This document shows, piece after piece, positions 55,226 to 64,000 of a stretch of DNA of 64,000 nucleotides. The DNA comes from Pomphorhynchus laevis (lineage: Eukaryota > Acanthocephala > Palaeacanthocephala > Echinorhynchida > Pomphorhynchidae): positions 97,546-161,545 of the forward strand of contig WNNJ02003268.1 of the NCBI GenBank assembly GCA_012934845.2. The letters run 5' to 3'. Both the position numbers and the translations under genes were made by a program. Below the pieces are notes generated by a model, which saw only the letters and a program-made list of their open reading frames with translations, did no database searches and was not told the origin of the DNA. Every line of letters begins with the position of its first letter. Position 1 is the first letter of the stretch.

Positions 55226-56736
55226 GGATTGGAAAGTAGGGTACAGATTGGATGAGGAGAGATAAGCGTTGATTTGTATTAAGATGAGGCGTTCTAAGAG
55301 CTTAGAAAGAGTAGGGAGTTGTGAAATGGGGCGATAGCTAGAAGGAAGGGAGGGGTCGATCGATTGTTTCTTAAGGAGGGGACGAACGATTGCGGATTTC
55401 CAGTGTGAAGGGAAGATACAACTGCGGATGGACGAGTTAAACAAGGTTGTGAGAAATGGGGATATCGATGAGCATATTGATTTTAATATGTGAGTAGGCA
55501 GGGGATCGGCAGGTGAGGTTTTGTTGGACAAGGACATGAGGACAGATGATACTTTTGTAGGTGAGACAGGGAGAAGATGAAAGAGTTCCGAAAGGATGAG
55601 ATTAGACCGGGCAGAGTGGGATAGGATGGAGGCCGGGGTGTGAGATAGAGCAACGTGGATACTTTAGTCTGGAGAAATGACGAATAATCATTGGCATTGA
55701 TGTTGCACGGCGAAGAGGAGCGAGCAAGGATTAAGTTAAAAGTATGCCAGAGAGTCTTAGAGTTGAATGAAGTGATGATTTTATGCTGCCAGAAGGAGTT
55801 GCATTTGGTACGTAGTAGGTTGATATGAGACCGGCGAAGAGCAAGATAGGAATCACGGAAAGACGGAGTGATCGAGCGGAAATCACGTCTGAGAGAGCAG
55901 TGATAGACTCGAAAAGCATGGCAGAGTCGACGCTTTGATAGTAGACATTGGATGTCAAACCATGGGGCACGGTGCAAGCGACGGTGTGGGTGAGACTTGA
56001 AGGGCAATAGAAGATTGAGAGTGGATGTGAGTTCAGAGTTGAAAAGAAAGGCGAGATCGTGAGGAGATGAATATATTATTGTGGGTAATGATAGAGATGA
56101 TTTGAGTAAGGCAGAGCGGAGAAGGTAGAGGTCAAGATTTCTCCAAGGGCGACGTAGGATTGTAGGTGGGTGAGGAGGGGTGTGGTTGTGAGTGAGATCA
56201 AGGGTGATAAGAAAGTGATCGGATAGACCAGGATCAGAGATGGACAGTGAGGTGTAGGCAGCAAAATGATCGGTGACAGCGATGATGTCGAGTGCCCCGC
56301 CAAGTATATGTGTGGGGGCAGTGGAGATTAGTTTGTAATTGTAGTTGGATAGAATGTTGATGAACCGGATGGAATCCTTAAAAGAGGGGCGGTCCAGGCG
56401 GATATTGAAGTCGCCTAGAACGAGTGAAGGGATTGAGGATAAAGAACAATGAGAAAGGAGGTAAGCGAGTTCGGTAAAAAATAAGGCAGTAGGAGCTGAT
56501 GAACCAGGACGGTATACAATGGCGAGATCTTGAGTGATCGGGTTAGAATAACGACAAATGAGCAATTCAAAAGAGCAAGGACTGAAAGGGGGATTGATTT
56601 TGCGAAGAGACTCGGGGTGACGCGCGAATGCGACGATGCCGCCATGATTAGAGAATTTAGAAGGGCATGAGCTGAAGGGGCGGGCGGATTCGACTAGGGA
56701 GCAACCGGTAGAGAGCAGACAGTGTAGAAGACACAT
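55172..56736 (-). pseudogene. L2-like ORF2 remnant: endonuclease and RT fingers, copy 2
   Basis: Frame 56736-55483 (417 codons) carries the endonuclease: GGIVAFARHPES, LAIVYRPGSSAP, LVLGDFNIRLDRP, GGALDIIAV and GLSDHFLITLD. Frame 55537-55172 carries the RT fingers through QSAYRSNYSTL and then runs into the deletion. It is nearly identical to 30102-31495. The start near 56736 is artificial, because the real N-terminus is lost in the hairpin rearrangement at 56721-56815. Confidence 0.75.
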
Positions 56737-56815
56737 CTCTCCTATGTGTCTTCTAGTGTAGAAGACACATCTCTCCTATGTGTCTTCTAGTGTAGAAGAC
56801 ACATAGGAGAGATGG
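56721..56815. repeat. Duplicated hairpin at a second deletion junction
   Basis: A 34-bp unit (agtgtagaagacacatctct cctatgtgtcttct) occurs twice in tandem (56721 and 56755), followed by the plain continuation agtgtagaagacacatagga. Each unit is itself an inverted repeat (agaagacacat/atgtgtcttct). Copy 1 has only the plain sequence at about 31810. Confidence 0.85.
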
Positions 56816-57052
56816 AGTGCCATCGAATTTTTGGACGGGCGTGGACAACTTGAAAATTTCCGTCTATGTTTCGGATGGAGAGTGATGTTTCGCCGTTTTC
56901 CTCGCGACGGCGTTTATCGATGCGGGCTGAAGAGATTTGAGCAATTTTAGAAGGGGCGCGATCGGAAAAAATTCGAGTGGTTGAAGATGACATGAGTTTG
57001 AATCGTTGAGAGAGGACAGAAGACTCGTGAGAGCGATGCTTGAAAACAATTT

Positions 57053-57925
57053 TTAGGAAAGAGGGATAGGAAGGATTATATTGAGAAATTTGTTTAGACG
57101 GATAAATGCGACAGGATAAATGTCCTTGAAAAAGGATGGTTTATCCGCAGGGACAATAGACGAGAGGATGGATCTGAAGGCGGAAACATCGTGGTCTAGA
57201 CGTGCTTGTGGAGATAAGTAGTTAAAAGGCGTGATATTAGTGACAATGACGCAACGATCGCGAGAAGCAAAGCGCTTCCGTAAAGGAGGACGACTGACGT
57301 GAGTTAGTGAGATCACGATAGGAGAGCTGGTAGTTGATGATTTGGAGGGATTTGGTTTGACGTCGGGAGACATAGAGGATAATGATAATAAAGAGGGTGG
57401 CAAGCGATGTGAGGAAAGGTTATGAGTGGAAGGATAGTGGAGGTTGGTGGAGGTGATTTTGATTGATGGATGCAAGGTATTGAGAGACGAGACGGGAAGG
57501 ACGGGACGTGGGGTGTCGGGGAGTGAATATACATTAGTTGTAACAATTTGCGGCTCCGTCACTGTCTCGGTAGATTTATCATAAACTTGACAAAATCCAT
57601 CTTGCTGCGATACAATTTGCGGCTCCTTCACTATCTCAGTAGATTTTTCAGAAATTTGAGAAATTCTATCATGCTGCGATGCCATTTCCAATTGCTCTAA
57701 GCGTTTTATTAACAAGTTGATTTGTTTCGCCGCACAGAATCCGCAGTAGAACGGTGGCCCGCCACAAGTTTCCTGACCCAAAGCACAATTATGTGTTACT
57801 GATGTCCAGATTTGACAGCCGCTAGCGGAGCATTCCACTTGTATGTTCTCGAGCTTGCCGGTTTTATCGGTATCAACAGAGATTGCTCGCTTGGCTTTTG
57901 GTAGATTTTTCTTCTTGGCTCCCAT
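57053..57925 (-). pseudogene. Chimeric LINE ORF1, copy 2
   Basis: An open frame of 290 codons. Residues 1-132 are of the CR1-like copy 3 type: MGAKKKN, the four-cysteine motif ending FYCGFCAAKQ, a leucine-rich LLIKRLEQLEMAS, and a duplicated unit ending in EPQIV. From about residue 133 (SLPDTPRPVL) it is the L2-like family: SIKITST, then SRDRCVIVTNITPFNYLSPQ and SFFKDIYPVAFIRLNK (RRM-like start). The frame then shifts and ends early. ORF1 of these LINEs binds RNA. Confidence 0.75.
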
Positions 57926-58109
57926 TAACTGTAGGTTGCAATAGTTTACAATTTTTAAAACTGCGCTCCTTGTCTACAAAAATGCTCTTTGTATATAAAA
58001 TAGGTTTAGGCTCTTCTTCTGTTGTTCTTCAGTTGTAAGAGTTTTAATAACCAAGACTTGTTTTAAAAAAAGTAATAAATTTATTCCTTTTAACAACGGG
58101 AATAAATTT

Positions 58110-58926
58110 TCAAAATACAAACGATTATATACATACGATTTTAGTACGCTTTATACAAATCTAGATTTAGTAGATATTAAAGAAGCGTTAGTAAAATTAA
58201 TTAATCTTATATTCGGAAAAAGATATACATATATATGTTATAATAATTATAACGCATATCTAACAAAAATTAAACCATCAAATAAATATAAATATATGGA
58301 TAAAATTGAATTAATAGAATCCATAAATATTTTGATAAATCAAAATTATTTAAAAGTAGGGACATCTATATTTAGACAAATAAAAGGTGTTCCAATGGGT
58401 GGTAATAGTAGCCCAATTATAGCTGACTTGTTTTTAAGCTTTATAGAATATGAATTTGTTCATAACTGTGTAAAAACTAAATCTAAACAATATAAATATA
58501 TGAAATATATGTTTCGATACATTAATGATATATGTGTATTTAATTCTAATAATTTTTATTCAATTTGTGAACAAATTTTTTCCAGGTAGCCTAATATTTA
58601 ATAAAACCAATATTAATGATAAAGAAGGTGTATATCTAGATGTGAACATTAAATTAACATTAACTGAAACTGCTATTAATTTATATTGTAAAGATGACAT
58701 ATTTAAATTTACAATATACATATTTTTGCATGAGCATTCATGCATACCATATAATATAAAATATAATACATTAAATAATGAAATTTTAAGAATTGCAACA
58801 ATATGTAATGATATTGGCTTTCTTCAAAATCATTTAAATAATTTAATAGATACATATTTTAAACTAGGTTACTATAAAAATAACATCAAGCAGAAAATAG
58901 TAAAATATATAAATTCAACACAATAA
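58110..58926 (+). pseudogene. PLE-B reverse transcriptase, second half
   Basis: Frames 58296-58589 and 58525-58926 overlap around one frameshift near 58580. Motif B is GVPMGGNSSPIIADLF. The thumb FLHEHSCIPYNIKYNT and DIGFLQNHLNNLIDTYFKLG follow. It is almost the same as 2496-3563 at the protein level, so the two copies are not very old relative to each other. Confidence 0.75.
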
Positions 58927-59050
58927 TATAAAGAATAAATTTAAACTCTTAAGTGGCAAATTTTAATGGATGGATAATAAATAATATACTTTCTATTATA
59001 ATAAGATATTATATAATCAGAATAAATACGTTCTTAACACGTAATAACGC

Positions 59051-59580
59051 AATGTTATTTATATATTTGTGAGTATCCGCAAAAACATGTCAAATCACGT
59101 GCAAAACACTTTAGACAAATATTGATACACTTTAGACAAATACAATATTGAAAATAGTAGAATATTCAACAGAAAAATAATTTTATAAATGAAAAGTTCG
59201 TAAATTTCGATTTATTGCAAACTAGTATTACATAACACTCCAACGAATTCAGCTGTAAATTAAACGAATTGTGAAGTGATTTATAAAATACTATCAAATT
59301 TCAATCACCTTTGATTAATTAAAGTTAAATCGATGAATACGGTGGTGTATTCGTGATTTCGTTTTCGCCTTTAACATGTTGAGGTTTGGCTTGTTTACGA
59401 CGTGACCGAATTGCCTCGTTTGCTAAACAATTATAAAGGGCGTAATTACGGAAGACTTGGCAAGTCTTACGGCTAACAATGGGATCAGACTTGTTCTCCG
59501 CTACAGAATCACTTTGACAGAGTGAACTAGGACTAAAACAACAATTATCTTAATAGTATAAATCTTATTTATTAATTCTA
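59051..59580. other. Stretch with no recognised feature
   Basis: A few GC-richer words (59340-59520), no domain, no splice pattern. Confidence 0.4.
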
Positions 59581-59582
59581 TA

Positions 59583-60084
59583 TTTATGTAGATAAATTTA
59601 TTTATCCGCATAATCCTTCAATAGGAAGTGAAAAACAATCAAATATTGCAGTCAGTAAACAGGCAGTAAAAACATATTTAACAGCAGTTATCTACATGTT
59701 AATACTTAAATAGGAATTTTGGAGGTCCCAATATTTCGAAAGCTCTTCCTAGCATCTTCTGGAAATTCAAATTTTTATCCATCACAAATTACTACATTTA
59801 TTTGATTTTGGGATAACTAATTCCTTATTATATTATCTATTTGATTTAAAAATAGCTCTTCCTAAAAGGTACAGTTGAAATATGCCATAAGTTAAAGAAT
59901 TAATTAAATTATTATTAGAGAAATTTATTTATCCGTATAACCTTTCGGTAGGGATTGAAAAACAAACAAATATTGCATTCCATAAAACAGGCAAAAATAT
60001 ATATACATATTCAAGATAAGTTATCTAAATGTTAATACTTCAATAAGAATTTAAGAATGTTAATACTTAAATAGAAATTTTGGC
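59583..60084 (+). repeat. Pair of related direct repeats
   Basis: 59583-59725 and 59917-60084 share ataaatttatttatccg, aacaggca and atgttaatacttaaata in order, at an offset of 334 bp. The second copy has an extra 28-bp internal duplication (atgttaatact at about 60030 and 60056). The family is unknown. Confidence 0.65.
59730..59764 (-). ncRNA. Hammerhead-like core, minus strand
   Basis: The minus strand reads agaaga, tgctaggaagagct, ttc, gaaa, tatt. This is the same order as at the PLE ends at 47.3 and 53.5 kb, with another stem sequence. It is probably the terminal repeat of a further PLE family of which little else remains. Confidence 0.35.
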
Positions 60085-61349
60085 AGGTGTGCGGTATATC
60101 AGAATCTGCGTGGTTTGTCAATCTCAGCTAATCCTAATTTAGATAAATGTGGACGAAAGGATGCACACGGAGAGCCACAGAATATACATTTACATTGAAG
60201 GGAGACTGGATGAATTGGAATATTAATAATGCAAAATTTGTCATGATAACCATGAATAGAAAACCTTCATAATAATGGTCTCTTAATATAACAAGCCTGC
60301 TGCCACTGAGTCTGTAAACATTACTAGATTGTAGCTACAGTAAAAACTAGATTGAAAATATAATCAAGTTTGCATACTTCCATCTTTGAGTCATACTAAT
60401 AGGGAAGCCAATATTTAACTAAAAAGTATGTTAACACTTTTGGAATAAAATGTAAAATCCAGCTAAAAATATATTAAATTACAATATGTAGAAAGTGTCT
60501 TGACTAGAAATTGGAAAATACCATAATATATCGCTTACTCAAAACTTATACAAAAGTTTGACCAATTACTGTTATCTAAAAGTTAAGAAAATTATACCTT
60601 TTAAAGTTTGATTTAATTAGAATAAAATAATTAATTTAGACCATAAAAATAATTTGCAGATAATACTTTATCGTCTGATTTAACAATATTTAATTGATAA
60701 TATTTAATCATACAAGATTTAATATTTTATCGTCAGATTTGGATAGATGAAAAGAAAACAATTTATGAATCTCTTTCTTCAATTAATTATTCAAAAAATG
60801 TTGCATTTTCGATGTAACTAATTATAATGTAAAAACGATATTTTCGTAAAATGTGTACTTTAAATTGAAGGATGATAAAACTATTACAACTATAAAATTT
60901 TTAATACAGCAGAATTAATCAATAAAGTTTTATAACATAAAAGATAGAGGATTGCTATCGTAATCAAATTTGACACATTTTAATATGATATTAATATCAT
61001 ATTAAAACATTACAATCGGTATTTTGTAAAAATAACGATGGAATAACAATGGGATAGCATAATAAATATAATATTATAATATTGTATTATATTATTATAT
61101 TTATTATATTATTCTAAAATTTTATAATATTAAATTATATTGTATTTATTAATTATTATATTTATTAATAATAAATTTAATTATTATATTGATTTTTTGT
61201 AAAAAAAATATATGTGTTTTAACTACGGATTAGCTAAGGAAATAAATAGGTTGTTACCAACATATAAACAACCAAATATATCAAACTTAAAAAACGGTCC
61301 TTAGTTTGCAAAGTTGATTAAAGGTACAATCAAATGATGTGTTCTTCAT
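60085..61349. other. AT-rich stretch, nothing recognised
   Basis: No gene or clear repeat seen. Confidence 0.45.
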
Positions 61350-61880
61350 TATCCCCCTGAAGTGATGTCTCTATTTACTAACGTTCCGTTGTACGTTGCA
61401 TGGATATCGACTCTGGCATTGTGCAGAAAAACGTGTAAATCCGAATTTAAGCAAATCTGAATGGATTGACTTAATACGTTGGTGCATTGAAAAATCAGCA
61501 TGTTTGAAAACGATTTCTTTGACCAAGTTGATAAAGTGAGCATGCCTTTTATCTAGGACATACTCTGGTTAATTTATATTGGCGTTTATAGTAATTTTAT
61601 ACTTAAGTGATTACATCACTCAAGTATTGTTGACGATACATTCATGATTTTTGAAAATGACGTCACTCAGAATATGCATTCTTATGCAGATTACTGCATA
61701 AGAATGCAGTAAGAAAGGGTTACGGGTTATCAGATGTACTAAATCACACGTTGACTCAAGACTATCGGATTGAATTCGATAATATAAATGTTCTGAAGAG
61801 AGGATCTAACTTATACAGACGACTTATAGTTGAGGATATGCACTATGACAAAATAAAAGGAAACAACATTGTAATTTAAG
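61350..61880 (+). mobile_element. Penelope-like element C (PLE-C), internally deleted
   Basis: The plus strand begins with EVMSLFTNVPLYVAW (RT motif A of the 'SLFTNVPL' group). It then gives, in shifted frames, NLSKSEWIDLIRWCIEKSA and the catalytic VDDTFMIFENDV (about 61628-61663). Right after comes a hairpin (61675-61708), and then KGYGLSDVLNHTLTQDYRIE and KRGSNLYRRLIVEDMHYDKI, which belong to the C-terminal end after GIY-YIG. The several hundred residues normally between are missing. It is a third PLE group, distinct from A and B. Confidence 0.6.
61675..61708. repeat. Perfect 15-bp hairpin at the PLE-C deletion junction
   Basis: The arms tgcattcttatgcag and ctgcataagaatgca enclose the loop atta, exactly between the two distant protein regions that are joined here. 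Confidence 0.85.
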
Positions 61881-64000
61881 AATTTCTTAAATTACTGAAA
61901 TATTAAAATAAGTAATTTATTTTATTTCATTAATCCTTAGCGGGTAATTAAACTATACATTATCAAAATTTGATACAAATGCTAATTTTCGGCTCGATTT
62001 TCATTTTAGATTTTTAAATTAATACGTCTCATTATGCATCCATGAAATTAAATATTAAATATTACACAAAATAATATTTCAATATGCAAAATTACTAAAC
62101 ATGATTAATTTTTAATTAACAAAATTTAACTAATTAACGAAATTCAAATGGAATATCGTGCAAATCACCTGACAACAAAATATACTAACATTTGTTCCTG
62201 ACAAATATATTAATTTCGACAATAGTTTCTCATTTCGCTAGCAGCACCGCGAGTTATTTTATAGTAGCGTATATTTTGGTGTGTTATAAATTACAATATA
62301 CTGTACACCATTTGTTCAGAATTCGGATAACGAAGTTTTTAATCAATAGTATCGTTGTTTAAATTACAGTAATTTTCAGAAACTCAATAGTAAAGTGTGC
62401 ATTTTAAAGAAGAATTAACCATTTTGATTATTTAATTTAATATAAATGTTTAAAAATATCATACTTTGATACCGCCGGTTTAGCACCCAAACGAATACGT
62501 ATCTTCAATGGTTCAGTATCGATTGACTATAAACAATTAAATTATAAACGAAATTATAAGATAACCTTACGGATACGCTATAGTTTTGATTTTCGCGGTT
62601 TGATTTCGTAATGTCTCCACTGATGTTCTAAATATAAACAAACATAAAAGCTTCATATTTTATGTAAAAAACGCTTATTTATACTATAATTAATTATTAA
62701 TTAACTAACATATTAATCACTAACATTCCTTTATTATATCGAAGTCTTATGATTAATTATCGAAGTGTTATATATTATTAATAGAAGTTTTATCGTCACA
62801 ACTTTCCCGTTTTTTGGTTTATTCAGTAAAACTTAAATAATATTCGAGTTTAATATTTAATTTTTCTTTACATTCACGAAATGGGAGCAAACAATACAAC
62901 GTCAAAGAGTTGTATTCGTCAACGTGGATACAAAAAGCATAGTCAAGGCAGTTTATTGTTAAAACATTCATGTTTCGACAGTAAATAAATGTATTAATTA
63001 TGGCAAATATTCCATCTACATAGATATGACGAAAATGATTTCGGCAGGATAGAGAAGTCAAAGAACAGGACAGCATACAACTACTTGGAAGTCCTTTTCA
63101 CTAATAAAATGAAATTTTGTGTAAATAATGATAGAGTACTTAAAATTCGTAGTCTAATATTTAAACCGGTGATTTATTTTTTTGACACAGCCGTACTGAC
63201 TATATATCTTAATAAAAACTATGAAAAGGGACTCGTAGTTTTAAAATGTATACAGTCGCTTTAAATTACTAATAAAAATACATTTGGTTGTTTGATTATA
63301 TAAAGTTTAAACTTGAGAAAACTACAAAATGTATTAATTTTGAATGAAATAAACTACGAAACTGTTTCTATTTTTCATTAGGGTTAAAAATAACCTTTTT
63401 ATAATTAAATGCGATCACAAATCGAAAAGCTAAAAGATATCATAAAATATTATACATTAAGAGATAAAAAGCAACTGTCGATCCTTTGATTAAAACCTTG
63501 ATGTATTCCTAACTATGTGACACCCAGGAGTTAATATTACCAAGATTGAATCTTCCTTGGGACTAATGAATTTGCCATCTAAATAAAAAAACTACAAATA
63601 GTCATAAATATGGATAAAAACGTGTTAACTCAAATAAAACAGTAGTCTTAAGATAAAAAATTATTTTATTTTTATATAAAAATCAGCTTTTTCAGTATTA
63701 TTTGATTGAAAAAATACATAGTTTATATTTTAATAAAAATATTATCAAATATATTATTAATATATTATTATATTATTAATATATTATTAATATATTAAAA
63801 AAATATATTTTATGTTAATTATGAATTAACCTAATTATTAAATAATTAATGATTAAGTAACTATTAATTCATAAATTATTTAGTGTGTTAATATTATTAA
63901 TATTAACATTATTATTTGTTATTAATATTATTTTATGAGCAATAAGATTATTATAAATTATTTTTATAAAAAATAATATTATTTCATATAAAATAAAAAT
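61881..64000. other. AT-rich stretch to the window end, nothing recognised
   Basis: An 85-codon minus frame (62819-63076) shows no domain. The last 300 bp are simple AT-rich sequence with repeated tattaatat words. Confidence 0.45.

Larger units (their letters stand above)
54390..58055 (-). mobile_element. L2-like LINE copy 2: RT core deleted, chimeric 5' end
   Basis: From 54390 to about 57527 it follows copy 1 (29318-32500) closely, including the same loss of the RT palm and the same hairpins. It differs in two ways. First, at 56721-56815 about 140 bp present in copy 1 (about 31660-31809) are replaced by a repeated hairpin. Second, to the right of 57527 the sequence is no longer that of copy 1. 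ORF1 instead begins MGAKKKNLPKAKR with VECSASGCQIWTSVT, like CR1-like copy 3 (38387), and the 5' end (taataaccaagact, about 58043) matches that element too. Confidence 0.85.
54061..59050 (+). mobile_element. PLE-B copy interrupted by the L2-like LINE copy 2
   Basis: 54061-54389 is PLE-B upstream of the RT (aataaaactatacctatat; then the N-terminal RT part matching the 2496-3563 frame through ATTAATACTGGTATAAAACA). 58056-59050 continues with tacgattttagtacgcttta (motif A) to the RT end and a short piece of the 3' tail. In between lies a minus-strand L2-like LINE, the younger insert. No clear target duplication could be picked out because the edges have drifted. Confidence 0.8.

Noticed and set aside
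62819-63076. 85-codon minus-strand frame
   Set aside because: No domain, no splice signals and no composition change; treated as a chance open frame.

Overview
The window is AT-rich nuclear DNA from an animal, most likely an invertebrate. Two host features support this. One is a spliced two-exon stretch on the minus strand that reads as NDUFB4, a mitochondrial complex I accessory subunit (exons 17730-17870 and 20871-21011). The other is a tRNA-Tyr(GTA) gene with a 14-nt intron (52708-52794). Flatworm, cnidarian and arthropod all remain possible; the mix of elements does not decide it. Almost everything else is retroelement debris.

Layout: 1-960 is featureless. 966-3990 is a Penelope-like element (PLE-A, +) with two tandem terminal repeats; a minus-strand PLE of another family (PLE-B, about 2138-3563) sits inside its reverse transcriptase. 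4390-6715 holds repeated PLE-B 3' tails (-), an inverted-repeat element (5640-5969) and a short tandem array. 6716-11960 is mostly anonymous AT-rich DNA with small hairpins and one or two candidate exons. 11971-13420 holds decayed LINE pieces. 13930-17000 is a second cluster of PLE-B tails (+). 17030-21011 contains a LINE tail and the NDUFB4 exons, whose 3-kb intron carries further LINE and PLE scraps. 21372-24600 has a foldback, two L2-like LINE 3' ends and an unassigned GC-richer block. 25240-46578 is a LINE field: CR1-like copies in both orientations, an L2-like copy, and R2-type LINEs with a C-terminal restriction-like endonuclease (RLE). 42910-47095 is a PLE-B copy carrying two LINE insertions. 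47548-51417 is an LTR element of the Ty3/gypsy order with identical 90-bp LTRs and a 5-bp target duplication. 52376-54060 holds a hairpin, the tRNA and a GIY-YIG piece of a PLE flanked by inverted repeats. 54061-59050 is another PLE-B copy, interrupted by the second L2-like copy. 59583-64000 is largely anonymous, apart from a repeat pair and a third PLE type (61350-61880).

The most interesting observations are these. (1) A hammerhead-ribozyme-like core (CTGAAGA, a short stem, GAAA) recurs at several PLE terminal repeats. (2) Two near-identical L2-like LINE copies lack the same reverse-transcriptase core and share the same hairpin scar, so the deleted form has itself been copied. (3) One of these copies has its 5' end and ORF1 start swapped for those of a different LINE family. 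(4) Several internal deletions in unrelated elements coincide with short, nearly perfect hairpins, suggesting a common template-switching process. (5) Nested insertions give a relative order of activity: PLE-A is older than PLE-B, and PLE-B is older than the RLE, CR1 and L2-like insertions.
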